From the NCBI RefSeq assembly GCF_019320115.1, contig NC_089588.1, forward strand, positions 119,131,591 to 119,195,590: a stretch of DNA of 64,000 nt, given 5' to 3'. This DNA is from Miscanthus floridulus (taxonomy: Eukaryota; Streptophyta; Magnoliopsida; Poales; Poaceae). Positions 22,191 to 33,487 of this stretch are shown here, one piece after another (position 1 is the first letter of the stretch; the number at the start of each line of letters is the position of its first letter). The position numbers and the translations under genes are program-made. The notes beneath the pieces were generated by a model. The model was not told where the DNA came from. It saw nothing but the letters and a program-made list of their open reading frames with translations, and did no database searches.

Positions 22191-22630
22191 ACTCTAAATG
22201 ATCTCAGATACAAAAATTCTTAACTGTAAAGTTGTAGATCCCATCGAGTAATACAATTATAATGTTTACTTTGTTTCCATTTATTTGACATTGCTAACCA
22301 TCTCAAATCGGATCCAAGCACTTATATTGAGTATTTCAACAAGTAAACCACCTCAAATTAAAAGTTATCAAGTACAAAAGTTTTAGATCTCTATAAACTC
22401 TACAATTTGATATAAAGTCTATCTTGATCCAACCTCATATGAAAATTGTTATGATTATTTTTTGTGAAAAACAACCTATCATTAGTAGTTCAAGCCACGA
22501 ACCCGCAGTGATACGTGGACTATTACTGCCGTTTTGTGGTTACAGCTAGTTGATGTCCTGGGGTAGTGCTTATTTATTAGCATAAGTCAAAAAATGGAAG
22601 GGAAAGATTTGGTGCAGCTACTCTTACTAA
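22191..22630. other. Transposon-like filler between the CACTA and hAT-like elements
   Basis: Contains phrases such as AACTGTAAAGTTGTAGATC and TCTATAAACTCTACAATTTG that recall the interiors of the other CACTA elements in the window. No coding sequence or element ends were found. Confidence 0.35.
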
Positions 22631-22631
22631 G

Positions 22632-23538
22632 GGCCTATTTGGCACAGCTCACAACAGCTCATGAAGCTGTTGTGAGCTATTTTGTGCCAAACATCCATTT
22701 CCAAAATAGTTTCATGGGTTAAGCTGTTTTTCTTCTCCTCCCACAAGGGAATAGGATGGGAGAGAGCTGAAAAAGTAGTTTATCCAAGCTTTACCTAACA
22801 CATGTGGGGCCCAGCATGAAAAAAAGACTACTGTTATCCAAGGAAAGAGAGAGAGCATGCTCGGGGGAGGGAGGCGCGGCTGTTGGGGCATATCTCACCT
22901 GGGCACGGCCGCTGGGCCGTGTCCCGTCGGGCACACGACCTCCGGGGCGTAGCCCACCAACGCAGGCTCGCGGTCGCCGAGGGATGCGCGGGGAGGTGTG
23001 GGCGGCATCGCCTCCAAGCCCACCAGGGGAGCTGGAGCCGAGCTCGCGAGCGCAGAACAAGGGAACCCGAGCCACCGGGACGTTGTGGGCGTGGCCACCG
23101 AGGAAGCTACTGGTGCGGCTGCCGGAGGCGCTCGCAGGCAAAGCGTTGGGCGGGCAGGCCACGGGGAGGGGAGCGGACCGCCAGGAGCCTGGCGTGGGGG
23201 GCGAACTACCGAGAGGGGTGCCGCCATGGGGGCACGGGCCAGCTAGGAGAGGTGCCGCCACTAGGGCGCGGGCCACCGGGATGGGCGCCGCCGTGGTGGG
23301 GCGTGGGCCGCCAGGAGAGGTCGTCGTGGGGGCACGAACTGCCTGGAGGGGCGCCACCATGGGGGCGTGGGCCACCGGGAGGGGCGCCACCGCTCGGGCA
23401 TAGGCCACCAGGATGGGCGCCGCCATGGTGGCTCATCGAGGCCACCATTGCAATGCGTAGGAAGAAGACAAGAAAAAAGAAAAAGAAAAAGCCAAGGGTA
23501 TTATAGTAATTGTTCCTAGTGAAGCTGTTTTGGTCTAC
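22632..23538. mobile_element. hAT-like non-autonomous element, 3' end lost
   Basis: Begins GGGCCTATTTGGCACAGCT, the typical opening of many grass hAT-type elements. Its first 60 bases fold on themselves: AGCTCACAACAGCT pairs perfectly with AGCTGTTGTGAGCT around a short loop at 22,648-22,680. The interior is GC-rich and carries a minisatellite. A decayed inner copy of the right arm (GAAGCTGTTTTGG) is present at 23,521, and the long LTR element then begins at 23,539. The terminal repeat itself is missing. Confidence 0.5.
23219..23431. repeat. 33-bp minisatellite, about 6.5 copies
   Basis: Units of the form GCCGCCATGGGGGCACGGG followed by CCA..GG..GGGGC repeat with about 33-bp spacing. Because 33 is divisible by three, every frame stays open and yields an 11-residue repeat, which explains the long frames on both strands at 22,791-23,506. 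Confidence 0.75.
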
Positions 23539-26500
23539 TGTAGCACATGGTTTTAAGAACAAAACCAGATACACACCATATGTGTGCCAGGAAGTCAAAT
23601 CTCACATATAGCTACAAATAAGGGTAATATCAAAAGACAATGCTTAAATACATAGCGTATTAGTATAAAGGTTTAACCTTAGATTATAGATAGCAGAAAG
23701 ACAACTCCGATCTTCAGGCGAAGACTCTAAATCCACAGGGACAACTGACTGGTTGATCACAAGCCTAACTCCTTCAGACTAGCAATCTAGTACACATCCG
23801 AGATTTTTCGAAAGATTTAAAAAGTAAAGCAAGCGTAAGTACATGTCGTACTCAACAAATATAACATGGGGTTCATGGGGCTCAAAAGGCTGACACTGGT
23901 TTAACTGCGATTAGCTTTTAATTGTCACAATTTTAGCAAAGGAGTAGCAACAAGTTTATCACAAGCCCATAAACACATGATCAGGTAAACATGAATAATG
24001 AATAGCATAAACAGTAATCATTAGTGAGCATTTTCATCATCAGGATCATCTATGTTCATCATCTATTCCGTAAATGTTCCAAGGCCGCTCGTGACCGTGA
24101 GCACGGCTAATATACCAGTTTTACACTCTTCAGAGTTTGTACACTTTCACTGGGAGTCGTGATTTACCCTTTCGCCCGAGGTGATCAGCCTCTTGACCCA
24201 CTACCAAGGAAGCTCGGCAGGGTTCACTATGAAGCCTTTCAAAGGTTCATCTAACAAGTTAGGGCCATTAGATTCACTTGGCAAACATATATAGAGCCCC
24301 CCTTCCCGATGGCACAATGATGCGTAGCCTATACTCAAGGGGACAGAGGCCGCACTATACCTAATTCGGCAAGGCATTCTTATGCCAACAAAGGTAACCA
24401 CTAACAAGCTAGAAAAGGTCCTCATACTAAGCTAAAGCCAGAGCCATGTAGCCCTCACAGCTGTAATGTAAGTCTCGGATGATCACTTACAGATAAGTCC
24501 TTAGGGAGAGGAATCTAGAGCACTATAAAAATAGCCCAATGCTCTAGCCCCCTTGTTCCATGTTGCTAAAAAGAATCTTTTAATGTTTATTGCATATTCC
24601 ATTAGTCAAGTTACAAGATCATGGCTTTAGTTGAGCACTAGCATCACACTATCCTATGCAATACCCCATAGGAATCAAGGTACACGGTAACAAACTATTA
24701 GGAAATCCTTAGTGGCAGTGAAGGTAGACATATGAAGTATGAATTAAGTGATTAAAGGTGTATAGGACAACAAGAAAGATCCCATGCTATACTTGCCTTA
24801 AACACCGATCCTTTGGTAAGCTTTAATATTCAACATTCTTCTTCTTCTTCTTCTTGATCACCACGTATATCTCACCGACTGGACGAAATCATAAAGCACC
24901 ACACAAGCATCCATACAATCATACACGAAGCAAACAATAGATCTAAATTAGAACAGTACACCAACCATAGAAAAATAAGTGAGAGTTTGAAACATGATTC
25001 TATGCATCGCTACGAACACACAGTCGCGAGAAGCACTCTAATCGGAGCTACGGTTGAAAAGATACAACTACCGAGAGATCTACTCATAAAACTATTAGCT
25101 TCATGTGTTTTAATGATAAAAACATATATAAGATATTTTATAGATAATATAATTCAAGTCAAATTTAGGTTTAAAATATAATACTAAAGTAAAACAAATC
25201 ATATTTTATTTATAAAACTCAGTTGCATAATTATTATTCAAATTAGAATTTAAACCATGAAATTCCAAAAATAGCGACATGGTAACCATTGTTACTACAC
25301 GTAGATCTCGTCGCTATGAATCTAACGCAACTTGAATGGGCTAAAACGGAGTTAAAACGTAGAAGATATGATTTAAACCAGATTTCCTTTATTAAAGTAA
25401 TAGATTAAATCTAACCTCGAATTTTAAAAGTTGAAAACATATATAACAGTAGTATGAACATGTAGGTTATAAAATTCCGAACCTAACGCAAGTTGAACGG
25501 GTCAATTCGAAGTTAAAACGGAGATTTTGTGGCTAAAACAAATCTAGTGGCAAAACTGTAAATAGCTGAAAACGTATTTTCAATCTAACCAAACCAAAGT
25601 ACGCTTTCAGAATAAGAAAACGGAATCCAGAAAGGAGCTAGGGACGGCGGGTTCTAAAATTAAAAACCCGAGCGGCCTTTTTGTAAAATGGCCAGCCGAA
25701 ACGGTATCATTGAATATGGGTCGTTGGATTTCCATCTAACGCGTCAAAACAAATCAAGGGGAAAAGAAGACGGCGGCGGCTGCCGGAATAGCACATGCCA
25801 TGGATGGCACGCCGAAGCTCTCGGTTAGGGGGATACCGCGCTCGTTTTTTCAAATGGAGAAGCCCGGGGGAGAGCTAAGGAGATGGGGAACTCATCGGAC
25901 CCAAAAGCAAAGAGCAGGAGGCAATAGAGGTGGCACGGCGCTCGGCGGACGGCGGCTGTCGCGGCGGTGCTAGGGCGAGGCGTGGCTGCGGCTTGCGTGG
26001 GCGAAAAAACTTGCGGCAGATGGGATAGGGAGGCGGTGGAGGTGGCTATTTATGGGGGTGGGGTTAGTTGAGAGGCAAGGCGCGGCTCGTGCGGAGGCGG
26101 ACACGGTGTCGGCGCGGGGAAGATTCTGGCCCGGTACGTGCGGAGAAGAAGAACGCCTGACAACTGGGCCCGGGCAGTCAGCGGGCGGAGGAAAGAGGAG
26201 CGCGGGTCAGCGGGCGTGCGGAGCTGGGCCGGCACCTTGCTGGGCCGTGCGAAAGAGTGGCGTGGGAGAAAGCCGGGCCGCTGCGGGAAGGAAGTGAAGT
26301 GGGCCGGCGCAGAGAAGAAAAAAAATAGGCCCGTGCAGGAAAAGAAAGGCAGGTCGCGCGGGTGGACTAGGCCAGCAGGCCGGAAGCGGGGAAGGAGGAA
26401 AGAAATTCATTTTTCTCCTTTTCTAATTTTTCGAAAGAAATTTCAAAATGAAATTTCAACTCAATTTGAAACCCGACATCAAACCAAGCTATACAAAATA

Positions 26501-26657
26501 TTATGCAACAGCATGAATGCACACTCATGGTCGTTGACCTATATTTGTTTTCAATTTAATAAAATTTATTATTTTTCCTAAGTTCAAGTTCCCACAAAAA
26601 TGCATAATTAAATATTTTCTCTTATTTCAAAAATATGTAAATTTTTAGGGTGTTACA
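23539..26657 (-). repeat. 3' LTR of the minus-strand long-LTR element
   Basis: Complete LTR, 3,119 bp, with ends TGTAGCAC... and ...GGGTGTTACA on the plus strand. It contains a GC-rich U3 around 25,780-26,400 and a TATA-like GCTATTTATGG (26,045-26,055; CCATAAATAGC on the minus strand). A CTT microsatellite sits at 24,838-24,856. The small frames inside, such as 24,201-24,425, also appear at the same place in the other LTR and are not genes. Confidence 0.9.
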
Positions 26658-26677
26658 ATTCTACCCCCCTTAAGATG
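26658..26677 (-). promoter_or_regulatory. Polypurine tract (inverted)
   Basis: The plus strand reads ATTCTACCCCCCTTAAG, the reverse complement of CTTAAGGGGGGTAGAAT, placed directly inside the 3' LTR. Confidence 0.85.
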
Positions 26678-28676
26678 AATCTCGTCCTCGAGATTCAGAA
26701 GACGTCGACTAAGAGATAGGAAGACTCTGTCTTTAGACTCTTCTTTACTTCCTCGTGCAGTTATATCGTCTTGATAAGGATCCGACTTTACTTTGGGTAC
26801 CCGTTAATCTTACTCCAAATAACTTGTCAAACTGATTCCAAGATTTTGACAGGTACTCCAAACAATACTCAGGTAATTCCAATCACTATGCCACTTTTTC
26901 CTTTTTAGTTCATTATATCAATTTTCTTTCTTAAAATATTCACCTTCCAACAAAGCCTGACAAATTTCTTGGTCAGAAGCGGATTCTACTACCAATCTTC
27001 ATAACATTAATGATTCCGATCAAGTTGCTCGAACTTGGAATACACTTCTTAGTCCTTGGTGTCACCCGAACCTTCTTAGAATGACTCTCCATTGCTAAGA
27101 GCATCGGCTATGACTTTTGCTTCTCCAAGTGATAGCACTTTTCCAAGTCATAATCAATTTTATTCTAACGAGGATATCACAAGCTTAAGACCAACTTAGT
27201 GAAGATGTCCTGTAGATTCTCGTGATCCTCCTAAATGTCACTTTTACTTCTAAGAAGATATTACTTCCATGCTCCACAATGAATAACTCCAGATAACATG
27301 TTAGGTAGTTTAACTCACGCTTCCTTAATTGACTTAATGCACAAGCCACTACTTTTCTTCATGCATAAGGACACATTCCACACCCTTGCAAGGTGCATCA
27401 TTGTAGACATGAAGCTCTTGTCCGGATCTGGCAAAGCTAATACTTACGTTTTACTCCAACATCTTCTTGGGCTCCTTCAACCTTTTACCTGAGGTTTTTT
27501 GATCCAAACTAACTTAAAACCTCTTTCAGTAGCATTATCAATATCTTTATAATCTTGACTAAACCTCCCTTGAACCTTTAATCAAACTTCATTGAGACTC
27601 TAAGTTTCTCTCACATCTTTGGGTACCACCACGCTTCCGCTGCGCAAACTAGAACGTATGACACTTCATCTTACAAATTCTTCAACTTGGCTACCCACCT
27701 TAAGAAAAGATAAACTAGGGGACACCAAAGTATAGCTTACACATTCTTTTAGATGAGCTAACTAGTATGAAGTCATTCTGACATCCCGATGGTACTCTTG
27801 TATATGGGCAAGGACAAGAAATCTGAAATTCCTCTTGAGCAGAAAAACAGCAGCGCAGTAAAACAGCTGTAACTCTCATTCTTTTAATCCAATGGAGTTG
27901 TAGATTATACCGTTGGAAAGCATATAAAATTCTCCACAACTTACTTATAGAACACTTTTCCAAATTCTACAGTTAACTTGGTCAAAAACAGTGCACAACA
28001 GAAACTACTTCAGATTCCAAACAGCAAAGATGCATCGCCTAGTGATTTTCATAGCTCCATAACGAAAACAGCTATCAAGGTGATTCTTGCGCTCAGAGAA
28101 AGATATTGAAGTCTACTATTGTCCAGAATTTTTCCCATGATTTTTTTTGTTGTCCAAGAATAGAGGTATAAGCCAAAGAGTGCAGACTGCTCCGAAAAGA
28201 CGGGATAGGGAAAACAGAAGAAAACCATAACCCAACTATTTATTGCACTAATCCTTATACCTTAGACCTATAAACTAAATGAAATTGTGGGAACACCCAA
28301 CAAGATCATTGCAGTCATTACAAAGATGCAAAACAATCATAAGCATAATGACAAATCAACAAAGCAATAAAGATGCACAATTCAATCATTAACTCAACTT
28401 GCGATACTATCGTCCTAATTATGCTAGGGGTAACAATCCTAAGACTTATCTTCAGATTACGCAAGAAGGTGATGAGAGACAGTTCTAAAAGCATATCAAA
28501 CCAAGGAGTGAAGATGAGAACAAAGGCTTAAACCAAGCATCAAGGAGGAGATAAATATCAAGGATTGATATAGTAGAGAAGAAAATATCAAGATTTATAG
28601 AACAAGGATTTTATAGCAATTTCAAAACCTTAAGACGGCCAATTTCTAACTAGGCTTGCGTCCTACAGTCAGCATT
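26678..28676 (-). other. Vestigial interior of the long-LTR element
   Basis: About 2.0 kb without a frame above about 80 codons. It is collinear with 48,531-50,517 in the other copy, for example GGCCAATTTCTAACTAGGC here against its reverse complement after the primer site there. A few phrases resemble the RNase H/integrase junction of gypsy pol. It needs proteins in trans for any movement. Confidence 0.75.
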
Positions 28677-28688
28677 GCTCTGATATCA
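28677..28688 (-). promoter_or_regulatory. Primer binding site (initiator Met tRNA)
   Basis: The plus strand GCTCTGATATCA is the complement of TGATATCAGAGC, one base off the standard TGGTATCAGAGC that pairs with the 3' end of initiator Met tRNA. Confidence 0.8.
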
Positions 28689-28691
28689 CTT

Positions 28692-31600
28692 TGTAGCACC
28701 CGATTTTAAGAACAAAACCAGATACACACCATATGTGAGCCCAGGAAGTCAAATCTCACATATAGCTACAAATAAGGGTAATATCAAAAGACAATGCTTA
28801 AATACATAGCGTATTAGCATAAAGGTTTAACCTTAGAGTATAGATAGCAGAAAGACAACTCCGATCTTTAGGCGAAGACTCTAAATCCACAGGGACAACT
28901 GACTGGTTGATCACAAGCCTAACTCCTTCAGACTAGCAATCTGGTACCCATCCGGGATTTTCCAAAGATTTAAAAAGTAAAGCAAGCGTAAGTATATGTC
29001 GCACTCAACAAATATAACATGGGGTTCATGGGGCTCAAAAGGCTGACACTGGTTTAACTACGATTAGCTTTTAATTGTCACAATTTTAGCAAAGGAGTAG
29101 CAACAAGTTTATCACAAGCCCATAAACACATGATCAGGTAAACATGAATAATGAATAGCATAAACAGTAATCATTAGTGAGCATTTTCATCATCAGGATC
29201 ATCTATGTTCATCTTCTATTTCGTAAATGTTCCAAGGCCGCTCGTGACCGTGAGCACGGCTGATATACCAGTTTTACACTCTTCAGAGGTTGTACACTTT
29301 CACTGGGAGTCGTGATTTACCCTTTCGCCCGAGGTGATCAGCCTCTTGACCCACTACCAAGGAAGCTCGGCAGGGTTCACTATGAAGCCTTTCAAAGGTT
29401 CGTCTAACAAGTTAGGGCCATTAGATTCACTCGGCAAACAGATATAGAGCCCCCCTTCCCGATGGCACAATGACGCGCAGCCTATACTCAAGGGGACAGA
29501 GGCTGCACTATACCTAATTCGGCAAGGCATTCTTATGCCAACAAAGGTAACCACTAACAAGCTAGAAAAGGTCCTCATACTAAGCTAAAGCCAGAGCCAT
29601 GTAGCCCTCACTACTGTACTGTAAGTCTCGGATGATTACTTACAGATAAGTCCTTAGGGAGAGGAATCTAGAGCACTATAAAAATAGCCCAATGCTCTAG
29701 CCCCCTTGTTCCATGTTGCTAAAAAGAATCTTTTAATGTTTATTGCATATTCCATTAGTCAAGTTACAAGATCATGGCTTTACTTGAGCACTAGCATCAC
29801 ACTATCCAATGCAATACCCCATAGGAATTAAGGTACACGGTAACAAAGTACTAGGAAATCCTTAGTGGCAGTCAAGGTAGACATATGAAGTATGAATTAA
29901 GTGATTAAAGGTGTATAGGACAACAAGAAAGATCCCATGCTATACTTGCCTTAAACACCGATCCTTCGGTAAGCTTTAATCTTCAACGTTCTTCTTCTTC
30001 TTCTTCTTGATCACCACGTATATCTCACCGACTGGACGAAATCATAAAGCACCACACAAGCATCCATACAATCATACACGAAGCAAACAATAGATCTAAA
30101 TTAGAACAGTACACCAACCATAGAAAAATAAGTGAAAGAGTTTGAAACATGATTCTATGCATCGCTACGAACACACAGTCGCGAGAAGCACTCTAATCAG
30201 AGCTACGGTTGAAAAGATACAACTACCGAGAGATCTACTCATAAAACTATTAGCTTCATGTGTTTTAATTATAAAAACATATATAAGATATTTTATAGAT
30301 AATATAATTCAAGTCAAATTTAGGTTTAATATATAATACTAAAGTAAAACAAATCATATTTTATTTATAAAACTCAGTTGCATAATTATTATTCAAATTA
30401 GAATTTAAACCATGAAATTCCAGAAATAGCGACATGGTAACCACTATTACTACACGTAGATCTCGTCGCTATGAATCTAACGCAACTTGAATGGGCTAAA
30501 ACGGAGTTAAAACATAGAAGATATGATTTAAACCAGATTTCCTTTATTAAAGTAATAGATTAAATCTAACCTCGAATTTTAAAAGTTGAAAACATATATA
30601 ACAGTAGTATGAACATGTAGGTTATAAAATTACGAACCTAACGCAAGTTGAACGGGTCAATTCGAAGTTAAAACGGAGATTTTGTGCCTAAAACAAATCT
30701 AGTGGCAAAACTGTAAATAGCTGAAAACGTATTTTCAATCTAACCAAACCAAAGTACGCTTTCAGAATAAGAAAACGGAATCCAGAAAGGCGCTAGGGAC
30801 GGCGGGTTCTAAAATTAAAAACCCGAGCGTCCTTTTTGTAAAATGGCCAGCCGAAACGGTATCATTGAATATGGGTCGTTGGATTTCGATCTAACGCGTC
30901 AAAACAAATCAAGGGGAAAAGAAGACGACGGCGGCTGCCGGAATAGCACAGGCGCGGTGGCGCCATGGATGGCACGCCGGAGCTCTCGGTTAGGGGGATA
31001 CCGCGCTCGGTTTTTCAAACGGAGAAGCCCGGGGGAGAGCGGAGGAGATGGGGAACTCACCGGACCCAAAAGCAAAGAGCGGGAGGCAGTAGGGGCGGCG
31101 CGGTGCTCGGCGGACGGCGGTTGTCGCAGCGGTGCTAGGGCGAGGCGCGGTTGCGGCTTGCGTGGGCGAAAAAGCTTGTGGCAGATGGGATAGGGAGGCG
31201 GCGGAGGCGGCTATTTATGGGGTGGGGTTACTTGAGAGGCACTGCGCGGCTCGTGGCGGAGGCGGACACGGCGTCGGCGCGTGGAAGAATCCAGCCCGGT
31301 ATATGCGGGGAAGAAGAACGCCTGACAACTGGGCCCGGGCGGTCAGCGGGCGGAGGAAAGAGGAGCGCGGGTCAGCGGGCGTGCGGAGCTGGGCCAGCGC
31401 CTTGCTGGGCCGCGCAAAAGAGTGGCGTGGGAGAAAGCCGAGCTGGGCCGCTGTGGGAAGGAAGTGAAGCGGGCCGGCGCAGAGAAGGAAAAAAAACAGG
31501 CCCGTGCGGGAAAAGAAAGGCAGGCCACGCAGGTGGACTGGGCCAACAGGCCGGAAGCGGGAAAGGAGGAAAGAAATTCATTTTTTTCCTTTTCTAATTT

Positions 31601-31796
31601 TTCGAAAGAAATTTCAAAATGAAATTTTAACTCAATTTGAAACCCGACTTCAAACCAAGCAATACAAAATATTATGCAACAGCATGAATGCACACTCATG
31701 GTCGTTGACCTATATTTGTTTTCAATTTAATAAAATTTATTATTTTTCCTAAGTTCAAGTTCCCACAAAAATGCATAATTAAACAATTTCTCTTAT
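28692..31796 (-). repeat. 5' LTR of the minus-strand element, outer end deleted
   Basis: Collinear with 23,539-26,657 at a few percent divergence by eye, until TTCTCTTAT at 31,796. After that the last ~45 bp expected from the other LTR, including its TGTAACACCC terminus, are replaced by unrelated sequence. Confidence 0.9.
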
Positions 31797-31805
31797 AGTA
31801 TTGTG

Positions 31806-32026
31806 TCAAGTGCCAACCACACCTGATTATTCGTGGACATCTGACCTAACTTGTTATACTATTCAAGACTCAGGCTTGTTCAGTCTCCTGTATATAGTAT
31901 TGTGTCAAATAAAAAAAACGGAGCAGCCGGTCTGTAGATGTCAGCTCGATCTAGGATAGATTTTGAAGAGCGGGTCTGCAAGCAAACTGTTCATTCTTAT
32001 TGGTCAGAAGTCTAGGTTCAGTGTTC
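31806..32026 (+). repeat. 221-bp segment also present at 61,121-61,341
   Basis: Starts TCAAGTGCCAACCACACC and ends GGTTCAGTGTTC. The copy at the right end of the window has the same length and only a handful of differences. No coding sequence. Confidence 0.9.
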
Positions 32027-32079
32027 GTGTGAGGGATGTGTCATTTGTTCGCAAGTTGTACTCCCTTCAATCCAAAATA

Positions 32080-32175
32080 AATGCAAATCTTGTTTCTAGA
32101 GGAGTCAACTTTTTTCGTTTAACTAAATATATAAAAAAAGTATTATTACTGATGATGTGTAATAAATATTATTAG
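32080..32175. mobile_element. Stowaway-like MITE fragment
   Basis: Begins with a Stowaway-type head (TACTCCCTTCAATCCAAAAT, compare CTCCCTCCGTCCCAAA) followed by AT-rich sequence. The opposite terminal repeat is not found. Confidence 0.45.
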
Positions 32176-32184
32176 ATTGATCTT

Positions 32185-32344
32185 GGGTGTGGCATGGAAT
32201 GGGGTTGTTTCCGAACTGTGTAGTAGGTGATGCCGCGAGTCGCCAGGCCATGGCCTACAAAGCTTGGCGGTCGGACAAGGCTGTCTGGGCAGTTCGTTTG
32301 GGCCAGATGCCCAGATGCATGCACATGCAACGCTTCTTACGTTG
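32185..32344 (+). repeat. 160-bp segment also present at 60,712-60,854
   Basis: Starts GGGTGTGGCATGG and contains TTGTTTCCGAACT, CTTGGCGGTCGGA and GGCCAGATGCCCAGATGCA, all shared with the 60.7-kb copy. It lies after the 221-bp segment here but before it in the other copy. Confidence 0.85.
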
Positions 32345-32655
32345 TCGACTACCGATTGCAGGGCAGCTGGACATGTCGGTCACCGTGTTACTTAAAATGC
32401 GATTTCTAGGGACAGGCGGTCCACAAGCTACAGTGCAGCAAAAATAAGTATAGATCATTTACTACATCAACCGCCAATCAACAACTATGTAATAGTATAC
32501 TAGAGCTTTCACGTGATTCACCTATCATATAGCATCAATTTCACGTTTGTGTACCTGATCACCACATAACGGGAGATAGCCAGATCTAGATGGAGAAACC
32601 GAGAAAGTGTGTGTGTGACAAAAAAAATATTTCCTTCACTATGCTAGATTTGCCC

Positions 32656-32703
32656 ATCACTGCCGGGTCCAAACCCGGTATCACTGTTAGACCCGGCAGT
32701 GAT
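32656..32703. mobile_element. Tiny palindromic CACTA remnant (ACCCGGCAGTGAT family)
   Basis: ATCACTGCCGGGTC and GACCCGGCAGTGAT face each other across about 20 bp that contain another half copy. This looks like fused subterminal repeats of a separate CACTA family. Confidence 0.5.
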
Positions 32704-32719
32704 CAGACAATATGTGTTT

Positions 32720-33060
32720 TCAAGATTTTGGTTGAATAGGAACGACATGGTGTTTAATAAGGCTAAGGCTAATACTTTCATGCAGGTAATTTTTAGGGCG
32801 ACGTTCTGGATCCGTTAGTGGTCCATGCTGCATAAGGAGGAGGAACGCCCGTTTTTTTAAGGAAGGAGGCGGAAGATGGGAGACATTGATTATGTCTGTC
32901 TTTGTGAAGTTTGGTTGGAACTTCACAGACCGTATTGGCGTTTAGACTTTTCCTTTTCGTGTCAAGCTCACTAGTTGAGCTGAACTCTGTTTTGTTTCCT
33001 ATTTGGATTGTTCGCTTTATGGCGCTTTTGTATCGTGACACTCAGTTGTGTACCATTCAT
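32720..33060 (+). pseudogene. LINE (L1-type) ORF2, extreme C-terminal end
   Basis: Reading through one frame gives FWLNRNDMVFNKAKANTFMQ, VIFRATFWIR, a stop, then WSMLHKEEERPFF. This matches the tail that follows the zinc-binding reverse transcriptase domain of plant LINEs (WLxRNDxVF). It is followed after another stop by 'VFVKFGWNFTDRIGV'-like residues in a shifted frame. A dead 5'-truncated copy. Confidence 0.65.
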
Positions 33061-33243
33061 GAATGGCAGAGGCTAGAACTTTGTTCCCTTATCTAAAAAA
33101 TTTGTGTTTTCAAGATTTAAACTCGAGACCTCAACATTCATGTTTTCTAGAGCATCCATACTAGTTAAGTTACACAACACATGTGACTATTCTATTGATG
33201 CAATTTTTTAACTACACAATTTTAATCTACCTTCAGACGTATG

Positions 33244-33487
33244 TTGCAACTGTTCTATTTCAATATTTCAAAAGTAGATTCGGTGTTGCATCTCTCCTTG
33301 CCACCTTCTGCTACATCGTCTCTCTCGGTGCCGACAGGTATCCATACAAAGCTACGGCCGGGCCCTTCCAAATCGGAAGCGTCGCGTGCCCTTCCCGTCT
33401 TGTTGCTCAGGGTGGCTCAGGCCCTGCGAGGAGCGCGAAACGGAGGTCCTAAAATGAACGCCAGGTCCTAAAATGTTCTAACGAAAA
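33244..33487 (+). repeat. Left copy of a ~244-bp direct repeat
   Basis: TTCTATTTCAATATTTCAAAAG to AAATGTTCTAACGAAAA, repeated at 35,123-35,367 with about half a dozen substitutions. It may contain old genic sequence but no gene is recognised. Confidence 0.9.

Larger units (their letters stand above)
23539..31796 (-). mobile_element. Long-LTR gypsy derivative without coding capacity, minus strand, one LTR truncated
   Basis: Two direct repeats of about 3.1 kb (23,539-26,657 and 28,692-31,796) flank a 2.03-kb interior. Read on the minus strand, the LTRs run TGTAACACCC...GGTGCTACA. The polypurine tract (inverted) follows 26,657 and the primer site precedes 28,692. The interior lacks any long frame and only hints at decayed pol. 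The outer end of the right-hand LTR is missing, so no target duplication can be seen. This is a large retrotransposon derivative of the same superfamily as the element at 44,942-54,391. Confidence 0.85.

Noticed and set aside
22791..23506. Open frames of about 200 codons on both strands
   Set aside because: Explained by a 33-bp minisatellite and GC-rich filler inside a hAT-like element; no domain.
24201..24425. 74-codon minus-strand frame, nearly identical at 29,354-29,578
   Set aside because: Its conservation only reflects the two LTRs of one retrotransposon; no domain, no start context, and related LTRs break it.
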